DNA from: Fusarium oxysporum f. sp. lycopersici 4287
Taxonomy: Eukaryota; Ascomycota; Sordariomycetes; Hypocreales; Nectriaceae
Length of the DNA stretch: 64,000 nucleotides
Assembly: GCF_000149955.1 (NCBI RefSeq)
Contig: NC_030991.1
Span: 4,301,381-4,365,380 of the forward strand
Reading direction: 5' to 3'
The notes under the pieces were generated by a model that was given only the letters and a program-made list of their open reading frames with translations, had not been told where the DNA came from and ran no database searches. Positions 54,424-64,000 of this stretch are shown in pieces; the stretch's first letter is position 1; the number at the start of each line of letters is the position of its first letter. The position numbers and the translations under genes are program-made.

Positions 54424-56512
54424 TGTGTGAGATTTACTAGACATTAATGCACAAATTGAAGCCATAGTGAGCGAGAGTTTCGTCTCACTGTTATAGTACA
54501 TAGAACAGCACACCATTAACCTCCAATGTATACACATTGGCCTTGATTAGTCTTGGGAAATGGTCGAGTGCATGACATCGCCGATTGCACAGGCATCTTG
54601 TGCGAAAACGATGGTGAAATGGCTTTAATGCTGACAATTTACAATGGGGCCTTTAGGTAGAGCAAGTCATAGGAGCAAAGGAAACACTTCCTTCATCAAG
54701 AATAATCACCATTTTGAACTCAGGAATGGATCCTTTCCTTGAGGTCCCGCTTACGCATGAACAAGTGTATGTATGTGTAAAATGTGAACTCGGCTACTGG
54801 CGTGTGAAACTTGTTCTTAGTGCTTAGCTCTGGTTGTTCAAGCAGGACAAGGGAATGGCAAGACTTTCAATCGGCAGTTTTCACACATGCGTCGCTTTTC
54901 TGGAACCAATCGAGTCAACCAGTTCTAAAGGGAACATCACAACGAGGTCTAGTTTTCACTACAGAACAAGGCCGATTCAAGAGTATCCTAGAGGGCAGCT
55001 ATCTTTCTCGCTATCCTCTAACTACTATCGAAGGAAGTATCTCCTCGTCTCAATATCTGAAGAGCAGAGGCCAAGATACGAGACCTGCAGATCCTGCAAC
55101 AGATCTGTAATGCTGTTCAGACAATCCTGATATCATCATGAAACATCTTCCCTTGAGGTGGCTGCCTGTGTGACGCCGCTGTAGCCATCCGGTCATGCCG
55201 GTGTAGTAACTGCGATCTTAAATAGGATTTCCTACATCTAACGTTAGTTCTTTATTCAAGTTGCCAATGGCATTTTAGTAACCACTATCGTCTTGGCTAG
55301 CCAACAACGAATACCACATTTTTATGTGTTGCAGAATCCTTTTATTTATACTCTTGAGGCAAAAAACATACTCTTCCCGATCCAGTGGCAGCAGCTAGCA
55401 TATCAATACACAACGCAGTGTGCTCAGCGAAGTTTCTCACGCGGCTTGTCTCCTTTGGTATGAGATTCACAGGTGTCGAGACCTCAACCAACATGACATT
55501 TATCACGCGTTGTCACTCGGCAAACATGTCATCAAAGTCATCAAGACCTAGTATTCATGGCTCTACACCACCGGCAGGACCTTCGCCTTAGTCATACAAA
55601 ACAAATCGCAAGAATCAAACGATTCGAGATCGAGATCTTCGCTAGAAAGGAAACCAAACGTTGCATAAATTGCACTGGACAAATATGACCGGTATGGGAT
55701 GCTACTGTTTTAGACAAAACCAGGATTATGGTCAGGCCGAGATTACAAAACATATAATATTACTATTGTAATGCCTACTGTTAATTTGCCAACCTTTCTT
55801 GCTTACTTCACGTAACGGGAAAAGAATATGCAAGTAGGCCAGGATAACAAGAATGCCTACTTTGTAAGGCATCCGACCTTTATTAGGCCAGCTAGTAGTA
55901 ATCCAGTCAAGATTACAATCAGCCCCTCATACGAATAGCATAGACTTTGAACTATAGCGCAATTCAATGGCACAATTGTTGTTGTTGCCCTAAGAGGAAG
56001 GTACCTGCGAAGCATGAACAATGAACTGATTGAGCGGGGCAAGGATTAGGCGAACAACGAGTTCGCAGAACTTGTGAACTAGGCAAATGGCTCGTTGTCA
56101 GCTTCAGCTCCACAATTTCTTCAACAGGATTGAAAGCTCTACGCCAGCCATGCTAGCACTTGAAATCTGCTAAATTAGGGTCTGTCGGATCGGCAATGGT
56201 GCGGACGAGTCTGCGAGCTATCTCTGAGGTGACTGCAGGGTTGAAATAGTGAATACCTTTTTCAAGGCCCCACAAGCCTATGCACTTGCTTCATCAAAGC
56301 TCCACTCTTGATGCAAGGACAGTGTACTGAGGAATGACTCCAGTGGAATCCTGTGCTTCATGTACCTATTAGGGCGGTCTTATCGAATCTTATAACAACC
56401 CCGGAAGTATATCTTCGCTACATTGTAGTCAATTGTGATCATCTCCGTCACCTAAGCAAAACAATCAGTCCGTCTTCTTTCTGACCTATCGAGAAACCAA
56501 CCTTTACTAATC
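54424..56512. other. intergenic, no supported gene
   Basis: This covers the ankyrin gene's upstream region and a long stop-rich stretch. Frames at 54811-55130 overlap in two phases, starting with TTG in one, and are not credible. No repeat noted. Confidence 0.45.
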
Positions 56513-56855
56513 ATGGGAGCTCAAACTCAGCATCAAGCCCAACACACAAGTGGCGATGCACCACGGCTATCGCCATCATCAACTGAGCTACATAATGTGA
56601 CGACGTCGGGAAAGTATGGGGAGCGCCTGACGAGGACTACCTGTGCTATAGCATTAAAACGGGCCGTAGGCCGAAGGGTACCGAAAGCGGCCTCCCGAAC
56701 TGCACCCAAGATCATAAACTTTGAACAACGGCCAAGAAGCGGCTGCAACTATTGTTGGAAACGAAATGTGAGGCATTATTTCCATATTTCTTATCCTATC
56801 TACCGCTAAATGAAGTCTACAGATTCACTGCAGAGGCTCTCGAATATTGAAGTAA
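56513..56855 (+). CDS. small hypothetical basic protein (two exons, doubtful)
   Basis: Exon 1 is 56513-56767 (85 codons), intron 56768-56822 with GTGAGG donor, CGCTAAATG branch and CTACAG acceptor, and exon 2 ends with TAA at 56855, giving 95 residues. Splicing extends a Cys set: GCNYCWKRN joins to IHCRGSR. Unspliced, the frame would end slightly later at 56809. The N-terminal half is Ser/Thr/His-rich, the middle is basic. No family is recognised. A second ATG frame (56810-57076) overlaps in another phase and cannot be joined to it cleanly. Confidence 0.35.
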
Positions 56856-57845
56856 GTCAGTCACGGTCGTTTGGCAGGACAGGATGGGATTCTCCGCAAT
56901 ATCCAAGTCACATTGCCCGCTTCAAACACTCTTCGGCTGCAGAGAAGGGGAAACCGGAGAGACTCGCAGGCATTATTGGAAAAACAATCGCTTCTACAAG
57001 CAGTTCTTTCAATATCGCCACTTCAGTTGCTACTGTGTTCAATCATGTTTATAATGATGAGAAGGATACACGATAGGCAAAGAAGACTGTTCCACGCTCG
57101 AAATGATGCATAGGGGATGAGTGATAATCCTGGACAAGGCATACTTACCCTTGTTTATTGTGTATGTGAATTTGGCACAAAATGATTTATCTCCAACTCG
57201 ACACCACATTGAAAGGTTCGCCATATTGTAGACCTGAGTTGCTTCTGCCTGCCGTTATAGCTATAACTCAGGCCTCACAGTGCTGAATGAAATCATGTTC
57301 CTTTATGGCAACATGATTATTCTCAAAAAAACTAAAGTTTGACACAAACGAGCTAGCCACCATCACAATGGAGAGCTACTTACGATCAACGATAATGAGT
57401 TCATCGGACGATCTCCGCCCAGCCGAAAACACCCGGTCTGATATCCGCATATCGCCCTTGTTTCACTCCAGCGCTTTTATGAAAGACAATGTGGGGCGTA
57501 TAGAAATCATTTCAGCTTTCAGCGTCGGATCTTGCAAGAGAACGATCAGCGAATGAATGTGAATACAGAGGGTCATTCCCACGAAGAAACCTTGCTTGGA
57601 CCAAGTTTACACCCTAACCAGGGCTATCCTAGGTGGTCACAGATTTCGAAGTCCTGCAGCGGCTTTGTGAAAGGTTGCTGCCGAGTTCATCGTGTCCATA
57701 GATCATCCAACCTGGAGGACGATCTTGTCCGGACAGAGGCAACCTCGTAAACGAAAGTTGCTAAGCAAGTAGTGGGACGCTAGTCGTGAAACTTGCAAGC
57801 GCGAGACACTGAGTTTACATGCCCTAGTTAATTCGGACTGGATAA
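56856..57845. other. intergenic with doubtful short frames
   Basis: ATG frames at 57368-57556 and 57532-57750 overlap and may be pieces of one decayed or intron-containing gene, but no junction is convincing. The stretch ends where the first LINE copy begins. Confidence 0.4.
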
Positions 57846-57853
57846 AGCGATGG

Positions 57854-57872
57854 AATACAATACAATACAATT
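57854..57872. repeat. pentanucleotide tail of LINE copy 1 (three AATAC units)
   Basis: Three AATAC units then AATTTATTACG. It replaces the poly(A) usually seen at LINE 3' ends and is flanked by GCGATGG, as in copy 2. Confidence 0.85.
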
Positions 57873-58294
57873 TATTACGCCCGGCGGCTTATTTTGGCCG
57901 ATAGGGCACTAGTCACTAATTCGTACGTACATTGCCTAGTTTTCGTCCTCGCCTCCCCAAGCCCATGCTGTGCTACACGTTGCTCAATCTGTGTCCGCAT
58001 TTCCTAAAGCCCAGACTATGCCTTGCTTTTCACCATATGAATTGAAATAGGTCTCCTCAAGCCCATAATGCGCCTGTTCCTCGATTGTGCTTTTCCCTTC
58101 TACCCTATTGCTCCCTGCGTTTTCCCCTAATTTACTAGCATAGCCAGCGAACTAGCTTGAAGGCTGTTCTTCAAGTGTTCAACGTCCTATCTACGGCGGC
58201 TGAAGCGATGTCCGCTTTTATGAGACGGGGTGTTTTGGTGTTTGGTGTAAGTAGGTCAGTAAGAGTAAGTAGGTGAGATTCTTGCAATCTGGTT

Positions 58295-60008
58295 TCAGTA
58301 TTGTGTGTCGAGTCGGCCTGTGGCCATTGCAAATCGTATAGTTGCATGGACTGCCTGCATGTTTGGCGTCCACTTTGCGTCATCTGATGGTGACTTTCCT
58401 CCTAGGTAGAACGAGAGGTTTCCTCTCGATGTCTCCGTGCACTGCAACATTTCATTCCTATGCGCTGTCCATTTCGTGCATCGAAAGAGAAAGTGCTCCA
58501 CTGTCTCTATCGCTTGCCCGCATACGCATTTCTGTGACGCTGCTATGCTGATCCGGAAGAGGTATCCATTTAATCTGGCCATGCCTGTCCTAAGTTGTGC
58601 TAGCACGCTGGCTTCTCTCCGTGACAAGCCATCATAGAGCAATCGAGTGTGCTTACCCGGGAGCGCAGCATCAACCTTCTTCGAAAACTTCCCAACATTG
58701 TCTGGTAGCCGTTGGTTTGCACGCTGGCTCGATCGGGCTATATTCAGGGTCGTCGATCGCATTTGGGGAAACTTCTGAGCCGGGACGGCACCGTCTTGGC
58801 TCGCACTTCGCGCCTCTTTCTTAGCCATTTTCAGGAGCCTGTGTTCAGCACTGGTGGGCATCCATATGACAGCCACCACGTTTCCTTTGACCCTCAATAC
58901 ATTGATGGAATCATATATGCATTTAACATACTCTTGACCGGACTGCTGGCGAGGGTTTCGGACTGTGAGCACGGCGGCTTTGTTGCTCGCCAACAGTGCC
59001 ACGCTTCGATACTCAAGGTCGGGTAAGTGTCTCAAAGCGTAAGCCATCGCTGCTAGTTGTCCGGAAAATGGGTTCTGCTCCGTCCTCATGCCGAGCGTGA
59101 AGGAAAAGCGCTCAAGCTTCGGTCCTCCTCGCACCGAGGTGGGGATCTCGATGACCCCGCCAACTCCGACTACCCCATTCCGCGCCGAACTGCTCACTGC
59201 TGCCCGTACCGCCCATCCTAGATCTGCTTGTGTTGTCCCTAAACTATCCCCATCATCTACTATAGTCTGCACCCGTTCTACCCAGGGTGCCAACGTGAAA
59301 GGGTTGATCGTTTCTAGTTCTTCCATCGGGATCTCATTGAGTGCCACTGCTACCTCGTAGAATGGCGAGCGATTGTATCTTCTGAACTTTCGAATGCGAG
59401 ATGTAGAGCTTCGGAGAGGGTTGGTTGTCGGAAGGGTATGTAGATCAGTCCACATCTTGATGGCCCGTTTCCAGAACCGCTCATGTACACTGGCGATATG
59501 TGCCTCTGCTTCTGCTACGCTTGTAGCCACTGTGAGGAATGTCCCCACGATTGCATTTGCCCCAATCCTCTGAACCCGGTTGATAGGGCTGGCTCTTCTA
59601 TACCTGCATGCATGCATCCATACGTTTGAGGCGTAGTCCACGACCGGGGCCACCGTGGCTGCGAACAACTGCCTCGCTGTCCTCGGAGTAAGACCCCTGA
59701 GCCTTTGCAGCTCCATCGCAGCGTTCAATCCCTTAGCCGCTGCCCGTGCAATGTGCTCTTTATATTTGAGGCCGGCATCCATGATCATTCCCAGAACCTT
59801 GACCTGAGACTTGGGCCGAATGAGCTGTCCCCTGATCGCGAAAGGTTCCTCGTCGGACTTGTATGCTTTCCGCGTGAAGTGTATGATCGCCGTCTTTTCT
59901 GTCTCGAACGTCGCGCCACTTCTTCTCTCCCAGTCTAGAGCTTTCTTAATGATCCCTTTGATCCCATCGCGGTTACTTTCTGCGGTTGGACCTGTCACCC
60001 ACGCAGTG
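58295..60008 (-). pseudogene. truncated LINE ORF2: RT C-terminal part, RNase-H-like region, zinc knuckle
   Basis: The frame is open for about 570 codons but lacks the 5' half: reading starts at TAWVTGPTAESN, after the catalytic FVDD, so the reverse transcriptase cannot work. The thumb region, the RNase-H-like domain and a C-terminal CVCG...HFLFRC knuckle (zf-RVT type) follow. The apparent start ATG lies within the pentanucleotide tail of copy 2 and is an artefact of the junction. Absence of stops despite truncation implies recent insertion and no strong repeat-induced point mutation here. Confidence 0.88.
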
Positions 60009-60016
60009 AGCGATGG

Positions 60017-60040
60017 AATACAATACAATACAATACAATT
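60017..60040. repeat. pentanucleotide tail of LINE copy 2 (four AATAC units)
   Basis: Four AATAC units, one more than in copy 1, with the same flanks. A length difference of one unit fits slippage during target-primed reverse transcription. Confidence 0.85.
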
Positions 60041-60467
60041 TATTACGCCCGGCGGCTTATTTTGGCCGATAGGGCACTAATCACTAATGCTTACGTACAT
60101 TGCCTGATTTTCGTCCTCTTCTCCCCGAGCCCATGCTGTGCTACACGTTGCTCAATCTGTGTCCGCGATTCCTAGAGCCCAAACTGTACCTTGCTTTTCA
60201 CCATATGAATTGAAATAGGTTTCCTCAAGCCCATAATGCGCCTGTTCCTCGATTGTGCTTTTCCTTCTACCCTATTGCTCCCTGCGTCATCCCGTGATTT
60301 ACTAGTATAGCCAGCGAACTAGCTTGAAGGCTATTCTTCAAGTGTTCAACGTCCTATCTACGGCGGCTGAAGCGACGTCCGCTTGTATGAGACGGGGTGT
60401 TGGGTGTTTGGTGTTTAGTGTAAGTAGGTTCGTAAGAGTAAGTAGGTGAGATTCTTGCAATCTGGCT

Positions 60468-62717
60468 TCAATATTGTGTGTCGAGTCGTCCTGTGGCTAT
60501 TGCAAATCGTATAGTTGCATGGACTGCCTGCATGTTTGGCGTCCACTTGGCGTCATCTGAGGGTGACTTTCCTCCTAGGTAGAACGAGAGGTTCCCTCTC
60601 AATGTCTCAGTGCACTGCAGCATCTCAGTCCTGTGCGCTGTCCATTTCCTGCATCGAAAGAGAAAGTGCTCTACTGTCTCTATCGCTTGTCCGCATGCGC
60701 ATTGCTGTGACGCTGCTATGCTGATCCGGAAGAGGTATCCATTTAATCTGGCCATGCCTGTCCTAAGTTGTGCTAGCACGCTGGCTTCTCTCCGTGACAA
60801 GCCATCGTAGAGCAATCGAGTGTGCTTACCCGGGAGCGCAGCATCAACCTTCTTCGAAAACTTCCCAACATTATCTGGGAGCCGTTGGCTTGCACGCTGG
60901 CTCGATCGGGCTAGATTCAGGGTCGTCGATCGCATTCGGGGAAACGTCTGAGCCGGGACGGCACCGTCTTGGCTCGCACTTCGCGCCTCTTTCTTAGCCA
61001 TTTTTAGGAGCCTGTGTTCAGCACTGGTGGGCATCCATATGACAGCCACCACGTTTCCTTTGACCCTCAATACATTGATGGAATCATATATGCATTCAAC
61101 ATACTCTTGACCGGACTGCTGGCGAGGGTTTCGGACCGTGAGCACGGCGGCTTTGTTGCTCGCCAACAGTGCCACGCTTCGATACTCAAGGTCAGGTAAG
61201 TGTCTCAACACGTAAGCCATCGCTGCTAGTTGTCCGGAAAATGGGTTCTGTTCCGTCCTCATGCCGAGCGTGAAGGAAAAGCGCTCAAGCTTCGGTCCTC
61301 CTCGCACCGAGGCAGGGATCTCGATGGCCCCGCCGACTCCGACTACCCCATTCCGCGCCGAACTGCTCACTGCAGCACGTACCGCCCATCCTAGATCTGC
61401 TTGCGTTGTCCCTAAACTATCCCCTTCATCCACTATAGCCTGCACCCGTCCTACCCAAGGTGCCAACGTGAAAGGGTTGATCGTTTCTAGTTCTTCCATC
61501 GGGATCTCATTGAGTGCCACTGCTACCTCGTAGAATGGCGAGCGATTGTATCTTCTGAACTTTCGAATGCGAGATGTAGAGCTTCGGAGAGGGTTGCTTG
61601 TCGGAAGGGTATGTAGATCAGTCCACATCTTAATTGCCCGTCTCCAGAACCGTTCATGTGCGCTGGCGATATGCGCCTCTGCTTCTGCTACGCTTGTTGC
61701 TACTGTGAGGAACGTCCCCACAATTGCATTTGCTCCGATCCTCTGAACCCGATTGATAGGGCTGGCTCTTCTATACCTGCATGCGTGCATCCATACATTT
61801 GAGGCGTAATCCACGACTGGGGCCACCGTGGCTGTGAATAGCTGTCTCGCTGTCCTCGGAGCAAGACCCCTGAGCCTCTGCAGCTCCATTGCAGCCTTTA
61901 AACCTTTGGTCGCTGCCCGTGCAATATGCTCTTTGTATTTGAGGCTAGCATCCATAATCATCCCGAGAACCTTGACCTGGGTCCTGGGCCAAACAAGTTG
62001 TTCCCTGATCGCGAAGGGCTCTGCGTCGGACTTGTATGCTTTCCGAGTGAAGTGTATGATCGCCGTCTTTTCTGTCTCGAAGGTCGCGCCACTTCTCCTT
62101 TCCCAGCCCAGTGCCTTCTTAATAATCTCTTTGATCCCATCACGGTTGCTCTCTGCCGTCGGACCTGTCACCCACGCCGTGAAATCGTCCACAAACGCTA
62201 TCGCTCCCCCGTAGCAATCGATGTGCCGCTGTACAAGGTCTGCATTGAAGAAAAGAAACAGAATCGGAGACAGAGGTGAGCCTTGTGGGAGCCCGGCTTG
62301 TGGTAGACTTCGCATCTCGGATGTCTGGCCGTTGATCTGAATAGTCGCTGTGCGATCTGAGCAAAAGGCTTCGATCCAGCGAAGCAGATCTTCTGGTATG
62401 CCCCTTGCTCTCAGTCTTTGGATAAGTCTCTCCTTGCACACTCCGTTGTAGGCTCCTTTAATGTCAAAGCTCACCAGGCTAAGGATCCGCCGTCCCCGCC
62501 AGGCGGCGTAGATCTGCTCTTGCAGCAACATCAAGGCCTGCTCGGCGGACCGCTGCTTGCGAGCTCCGAAGTGGTTTGTTGGCAGCAATCCGTGCGTCTC
62601 AACCGCGTGTGAGATCCTTTCCGCGACGACCGCCTCTAATATCTTGCCTAGGGTAGATAAGAGAGATATGGGCCTCCACGCTTTCGCGATCGAATAATCC
62701 TCCTTGTTCGGTTTCAA
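60468..62717 (-). CDS. LINE ORF2 (partial): reverse transcriptase, RNase-H-like domain, zinc knuckle
   Basis: The visible 749 codons continue into the gap, so the N-terminus is missing. The reverse transcriptase shows its blocks in order: RPISLLSTLGKILE (~15-28), SFDIKGAYNGV with the metal-binding Asp at 85, LPQGSPLSPILF at ~153-164 and AFVDD at 174-178. This clade uses FVDD where others have FADD/YADD. The fingers-palm is followed by a thumb, then a domain in the place of RNase H (about 430-570) whose catalytic acids are replaced, then CACGQAIETVEHFLFRC, a CxC...HxxxxC knuckle. It resembles fungal Tad-type elements. It copies its own RNA into DNA at a nick. The frame is intact, so the element may have been active recently. 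Confidence 0.9.
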   Translation of the reverse strand: MKPNKEDYSIAKAWRPISLLSTLGKILEAVVAERISHAVETHGLLPTNHFGARKQRSAEQALMLLQEQIYAAWRGRRILSLVSFDIKGAYNGVCKERLIQRLRARGIPEDLLRWIEAFCSDRTATIQINGQTSEMRSLPQAGLPQGSPLSPILFLFFNADLVQRHIDCYGGAIAFVDDFTAWVTGPTAESNRDGIKEIIKKALGWERRSGATFETEKTAIIHFTRKAYKSDAEPFAIREQLVWPRTQVKVLGMIMDASLKYKEHIARAATKGLKAAMELQRLRGLAPRTARQLFTATVAPVVDYASNVWMHACRYRRASPINRVQRIGANAIVGTFLTVATSVAEAEAHIASAHERFWRRAIKMWTDLHTLPTSNPLRSSTSRIRKFRRYNRSPFYEVAVALNEIPMEELETINPFTLAPWVGRVQAIVDEGDSLGTTQADLGWAVRAAVSSSARNGVVGVGGAIEIPASVRGGPKLERFSFTLGMRTEQNPFSGQLAAMAYVLRHLPDLEYRSVALLASNKAAVLTVRNPRQQSGQEYVECIYDSINVLRVKGNVVAVIWMPTSAEHRLLKMAKKEARSASQDGAVPAQTFPRMRSTTLNLARSSQRASQRLPDNVGKFSKKVDAALPGKHTRLLYDGLSRREASVLAQLRTGMARLNGYLFRISIAASQQCACGQAIETVEHFLFRCRKWTAHRTEMLQCTETLRGNLSFYLGGKSPSDDAKWTPNMQAVHATIRFAIATGRLDTQY

Positions 62718-63717
62718 NNNNNNNNNNNNNNNNNNNNNNNNNNNNNNNNNNNNNNNNNNNNNNNNNNNNNNNNNNNNNNNNNNNNNNNNNNNNNNNNNNN
62801 NNNNNNNNNNNNNNNNNNNNNNNNNNNNNNNNNNNNNNNNNNNNNNNNNNNNNNNNNNNNNNNNNNNNNNNNNNNNNNNNNNNNNNNNNNNNNNNNNNNN
62901 NNNNNNNNNNNNNNNNNNNNNNNNNNNNNNNNNNNNNNNNNNNNNNNNNNNNNNNNNNNNNNNNNNNNNNNNNNNNNNNNNNNNNNNNNNNNNNNNNNNN
63001 NNNNNNNNNNNNNNNNNNNNNNNNNNNNNNNNNNNNNNNNNNNNNNNNNNNNNNNNNNNNNNNNNNNNNNNNNNNNNNNNNNNNNNNNNNNNNNNNNNNN
63101 NNNNNNNNNNNNNNNNNNNNNNNNNNNNNNNNNNNNNNNNNNNNNNNNNNNNNNNNNNNNNNNNNNNNNNNNNNNNNNNNNNNNNNNNNNNNNNNNNNNN
63201 NNNNNNNNNNNNNNNNNNNNNNNNNNNNNNNNNNNNNNNNNNNNNNNNNNNNNNNNNNNNNNNNNNNNNNNNNNNNNNNNNNNNNNNNNNNNNNNNNNNN
63301 NNNNNNNNNNNNNNNNNNNNNNNNNNNNNNNNNNNNNNNNNNNNNNNNNNNNNNNNNNNNNNNNNNNNNNNNNNNNNNNNNNNNNNNNNNNNNNNNNNNN
63401 NNNNNNNNNNNNNNNNNNNNNNNNNNNNNNNNNNNNNNNNNNNNNNNNNNNNNNNNNNNNNNNNNNNNNNNNNNNNNNNNNNNNNNNNNNNNNNNNNNNN
63501 NNNNNNNNNNNNNNNNNNNNNNNNNNNNNNNNNNNNNNNNNNNNNNNNNNNNNNNNNNNNNNNNNNNNNNNNNNNNNNNNNNNNNNNNNNNNNNNNNNNN
63601 NNNNNNNNNNNNNNNNNNNNNNNNNNNNNNNNNNNNNNNNNNNNNNNNNNNNNNNNNNNNNNNNNNNNNNNNNNNNNNNNNNNNNNNNNNNNNNNNNNNN
63701 NNNNNNNNNNNNNNNNN
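62718..63717. other. assembly gap (exactly 1000 N)
   Basis: A round-number placeholder of unknown true length at the 5' side of LINE copy 2, likely caused by repeats that could not be assembled. Confidence 0.99.
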
Positions 63718-64000
63718 GACCGTCTTTGGGGCAGTTCTTAGTAATGTAAGATACCTATTTCTGGCATCCTTCGTTTCATCTTCCTCGGTCCTTCCACACC
63801 GGGCACGAAGGTCCAGTGCCATTCGTATATTGATTCGTGTGACTGACAGCAGGTTTGAATCAAGCTTGGGGAGACCGTACGGATAACCCAGTCCTGAAGG
63901 GTTCCAAGAGCGTTTTTCTGTTTTTCGAAAACCTTCTCTTGTAGCTGATAAAAGGTTAAATCCTGCTGGAAGATCTTCTGGCCTTGGTCTGTAAGGTCAG
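63718..64000 (-). pseudogene. fragment of a Ty1/copia-type Gag, frameshifted
   Basis: On the minus strand, from the window edge, one phase reads LTDQGQKIFQQDLTFYQLQE then KQKNALGTLQDWVIRTVSP and SIYEW. At about 63825 the sense continues in the next phase with ALDLRARCGRTEEDETKDA and RNRYLTLLRTAPK. The order (xxYxLqexxxexQxxALxxLxxWI, W, then DxxxARxxYxxLxxxxK) is that of fungal copia-type Gag proteins. A single frameshift breaks it. It is cut by the window end and by the gap. Confidence 0.5.

Larger units (their letters stand above)
57846..60008 (-). mobile_element. Tad-like LINE (non-LTR retrotransposon), copy 1, 5'-truncated
   Basis: On the minus strand the element runs from about 60008 (5' broken end) to 57846 (3' end). 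Its 3' untranslated part ends in three AATAC units (read on the plus strand, 57854-57868) preceded by GCGATGG. It matches copy 2 at about 95% by eye over the shared 2.1 kb. Its 5' border lies inside the reverse-transcriptase domain, just after the FVDD position of copy 2, and directly touches the 3' end of copy 2. Confidence 0.9.
60009..62717 (-). mobile_element. Tad-like LINE, copy 2, extending into a gap
   Basis: The minus-strand element ends at 60009 with GCGATGG plus four AATAC units, then 3' UTR (60041-60467), then ORF2 up to the N run. Its 5' portion (ORF1, endonuclease, start of RT) is in or beyond the gap. It lies head-to-tail with copy 1. Confidence 0.9.

Noticed and set aside
58342..62214. 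Numerous plus-strand frames over the LINE copies
   Set aside because: They are antisense shadows of ORF2, present in parallel in both copies.
1..64000. CRISPR arrays, prokaryotic operons, ribosome-binding sites, rRNA or tRNA genes
   Set aside because: The DNA is eukaryotic by intron structure and gene families; no regularly spaced repeats or conserved RNA signatures were found.

Overview
The window looks like nuclear DNA of a filamentous ascomycete (Pezizomycotina). The evidence is genes broken by 42-110 bp introns with GTRNGT donors and CTRAC-type branch points, and fungus-typical families: a SAT4-like rhodopsin-domain protein, GH16 glucanase, ferric-reductase-like flavocytochrome, MFS efflux pump, ankyrin protein and a Tad-like LINE. 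I cannot fix the genus. Gene density is low, several intergenic stretches exceed 1 kb, and three runs of N (30311-30483, 32618-33257, 62718-63717) break the sequence.

Layout. 1-8 kb: two small orphan genes, a secreted GH16 glucanase (-) and, divergent from it, a four-exon bis-heme ferric-reductase-like gene (+). 8-13 kb: AT-rich, gene-poor DNA holding a two-exon BRCT-like gene. 13-25 kb: a 1000-residue coiled-coil protein, a fatty-acyl-CoA reductase-like gene, a small Cys/His protein and one solo LTR. 25-34 kb: an orphan, a four-exon SAT4-like membrane protein, a large RING-like/patatin phospholipase gene cut by a gap, and a putative Myb/SANT-like DNA-binding protein. 35-42 kb: a cluster of small mobile elements (a foldback MITE and three copies of a short LTR-like repeat) around an HMG-CoA-reductase-like gene that lacks the membrane domain, then three cell-surface or secreted proteins (PAN-domain, TKTVTKYKPP-repeat, barwin-like). 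44-55 kb: an MFS transporter, a C2H2 zinc-finger gene, a second copy of the first solo LTR, a type II membrane protein and an ankyrin-repeat protein. 57-64 kb: two head-to-tail LINE copies and, beyond a gap, a broken copia-type Gag fragment.

How the genes relate. I see no convincing single pathway. Several products act at the cell surface or membrane (GH16, ferric-reductase-like, SAT4-like, PAN, barwin-like, MFS). Together with the low density, orphans and repeats, this fits an accessory region rather than a housekeeping block. The HMG-CoA-reductase-like gene, acyl reductase and MFS pump could suggest secondary metabolism, but they lie 8-18 kb apart with unrelated genes between and no synthase, so I do not call a cluster.

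Several gene models here come from my own splice reading: 5449-7133, 10398-11164, 26125-27473, 28771-32573, 42721-43428, 44939-46619 and 47982-49037. In each, joining exons at canonical sites keeps the frame and restores recognisable protein. RNA evidence would test them.
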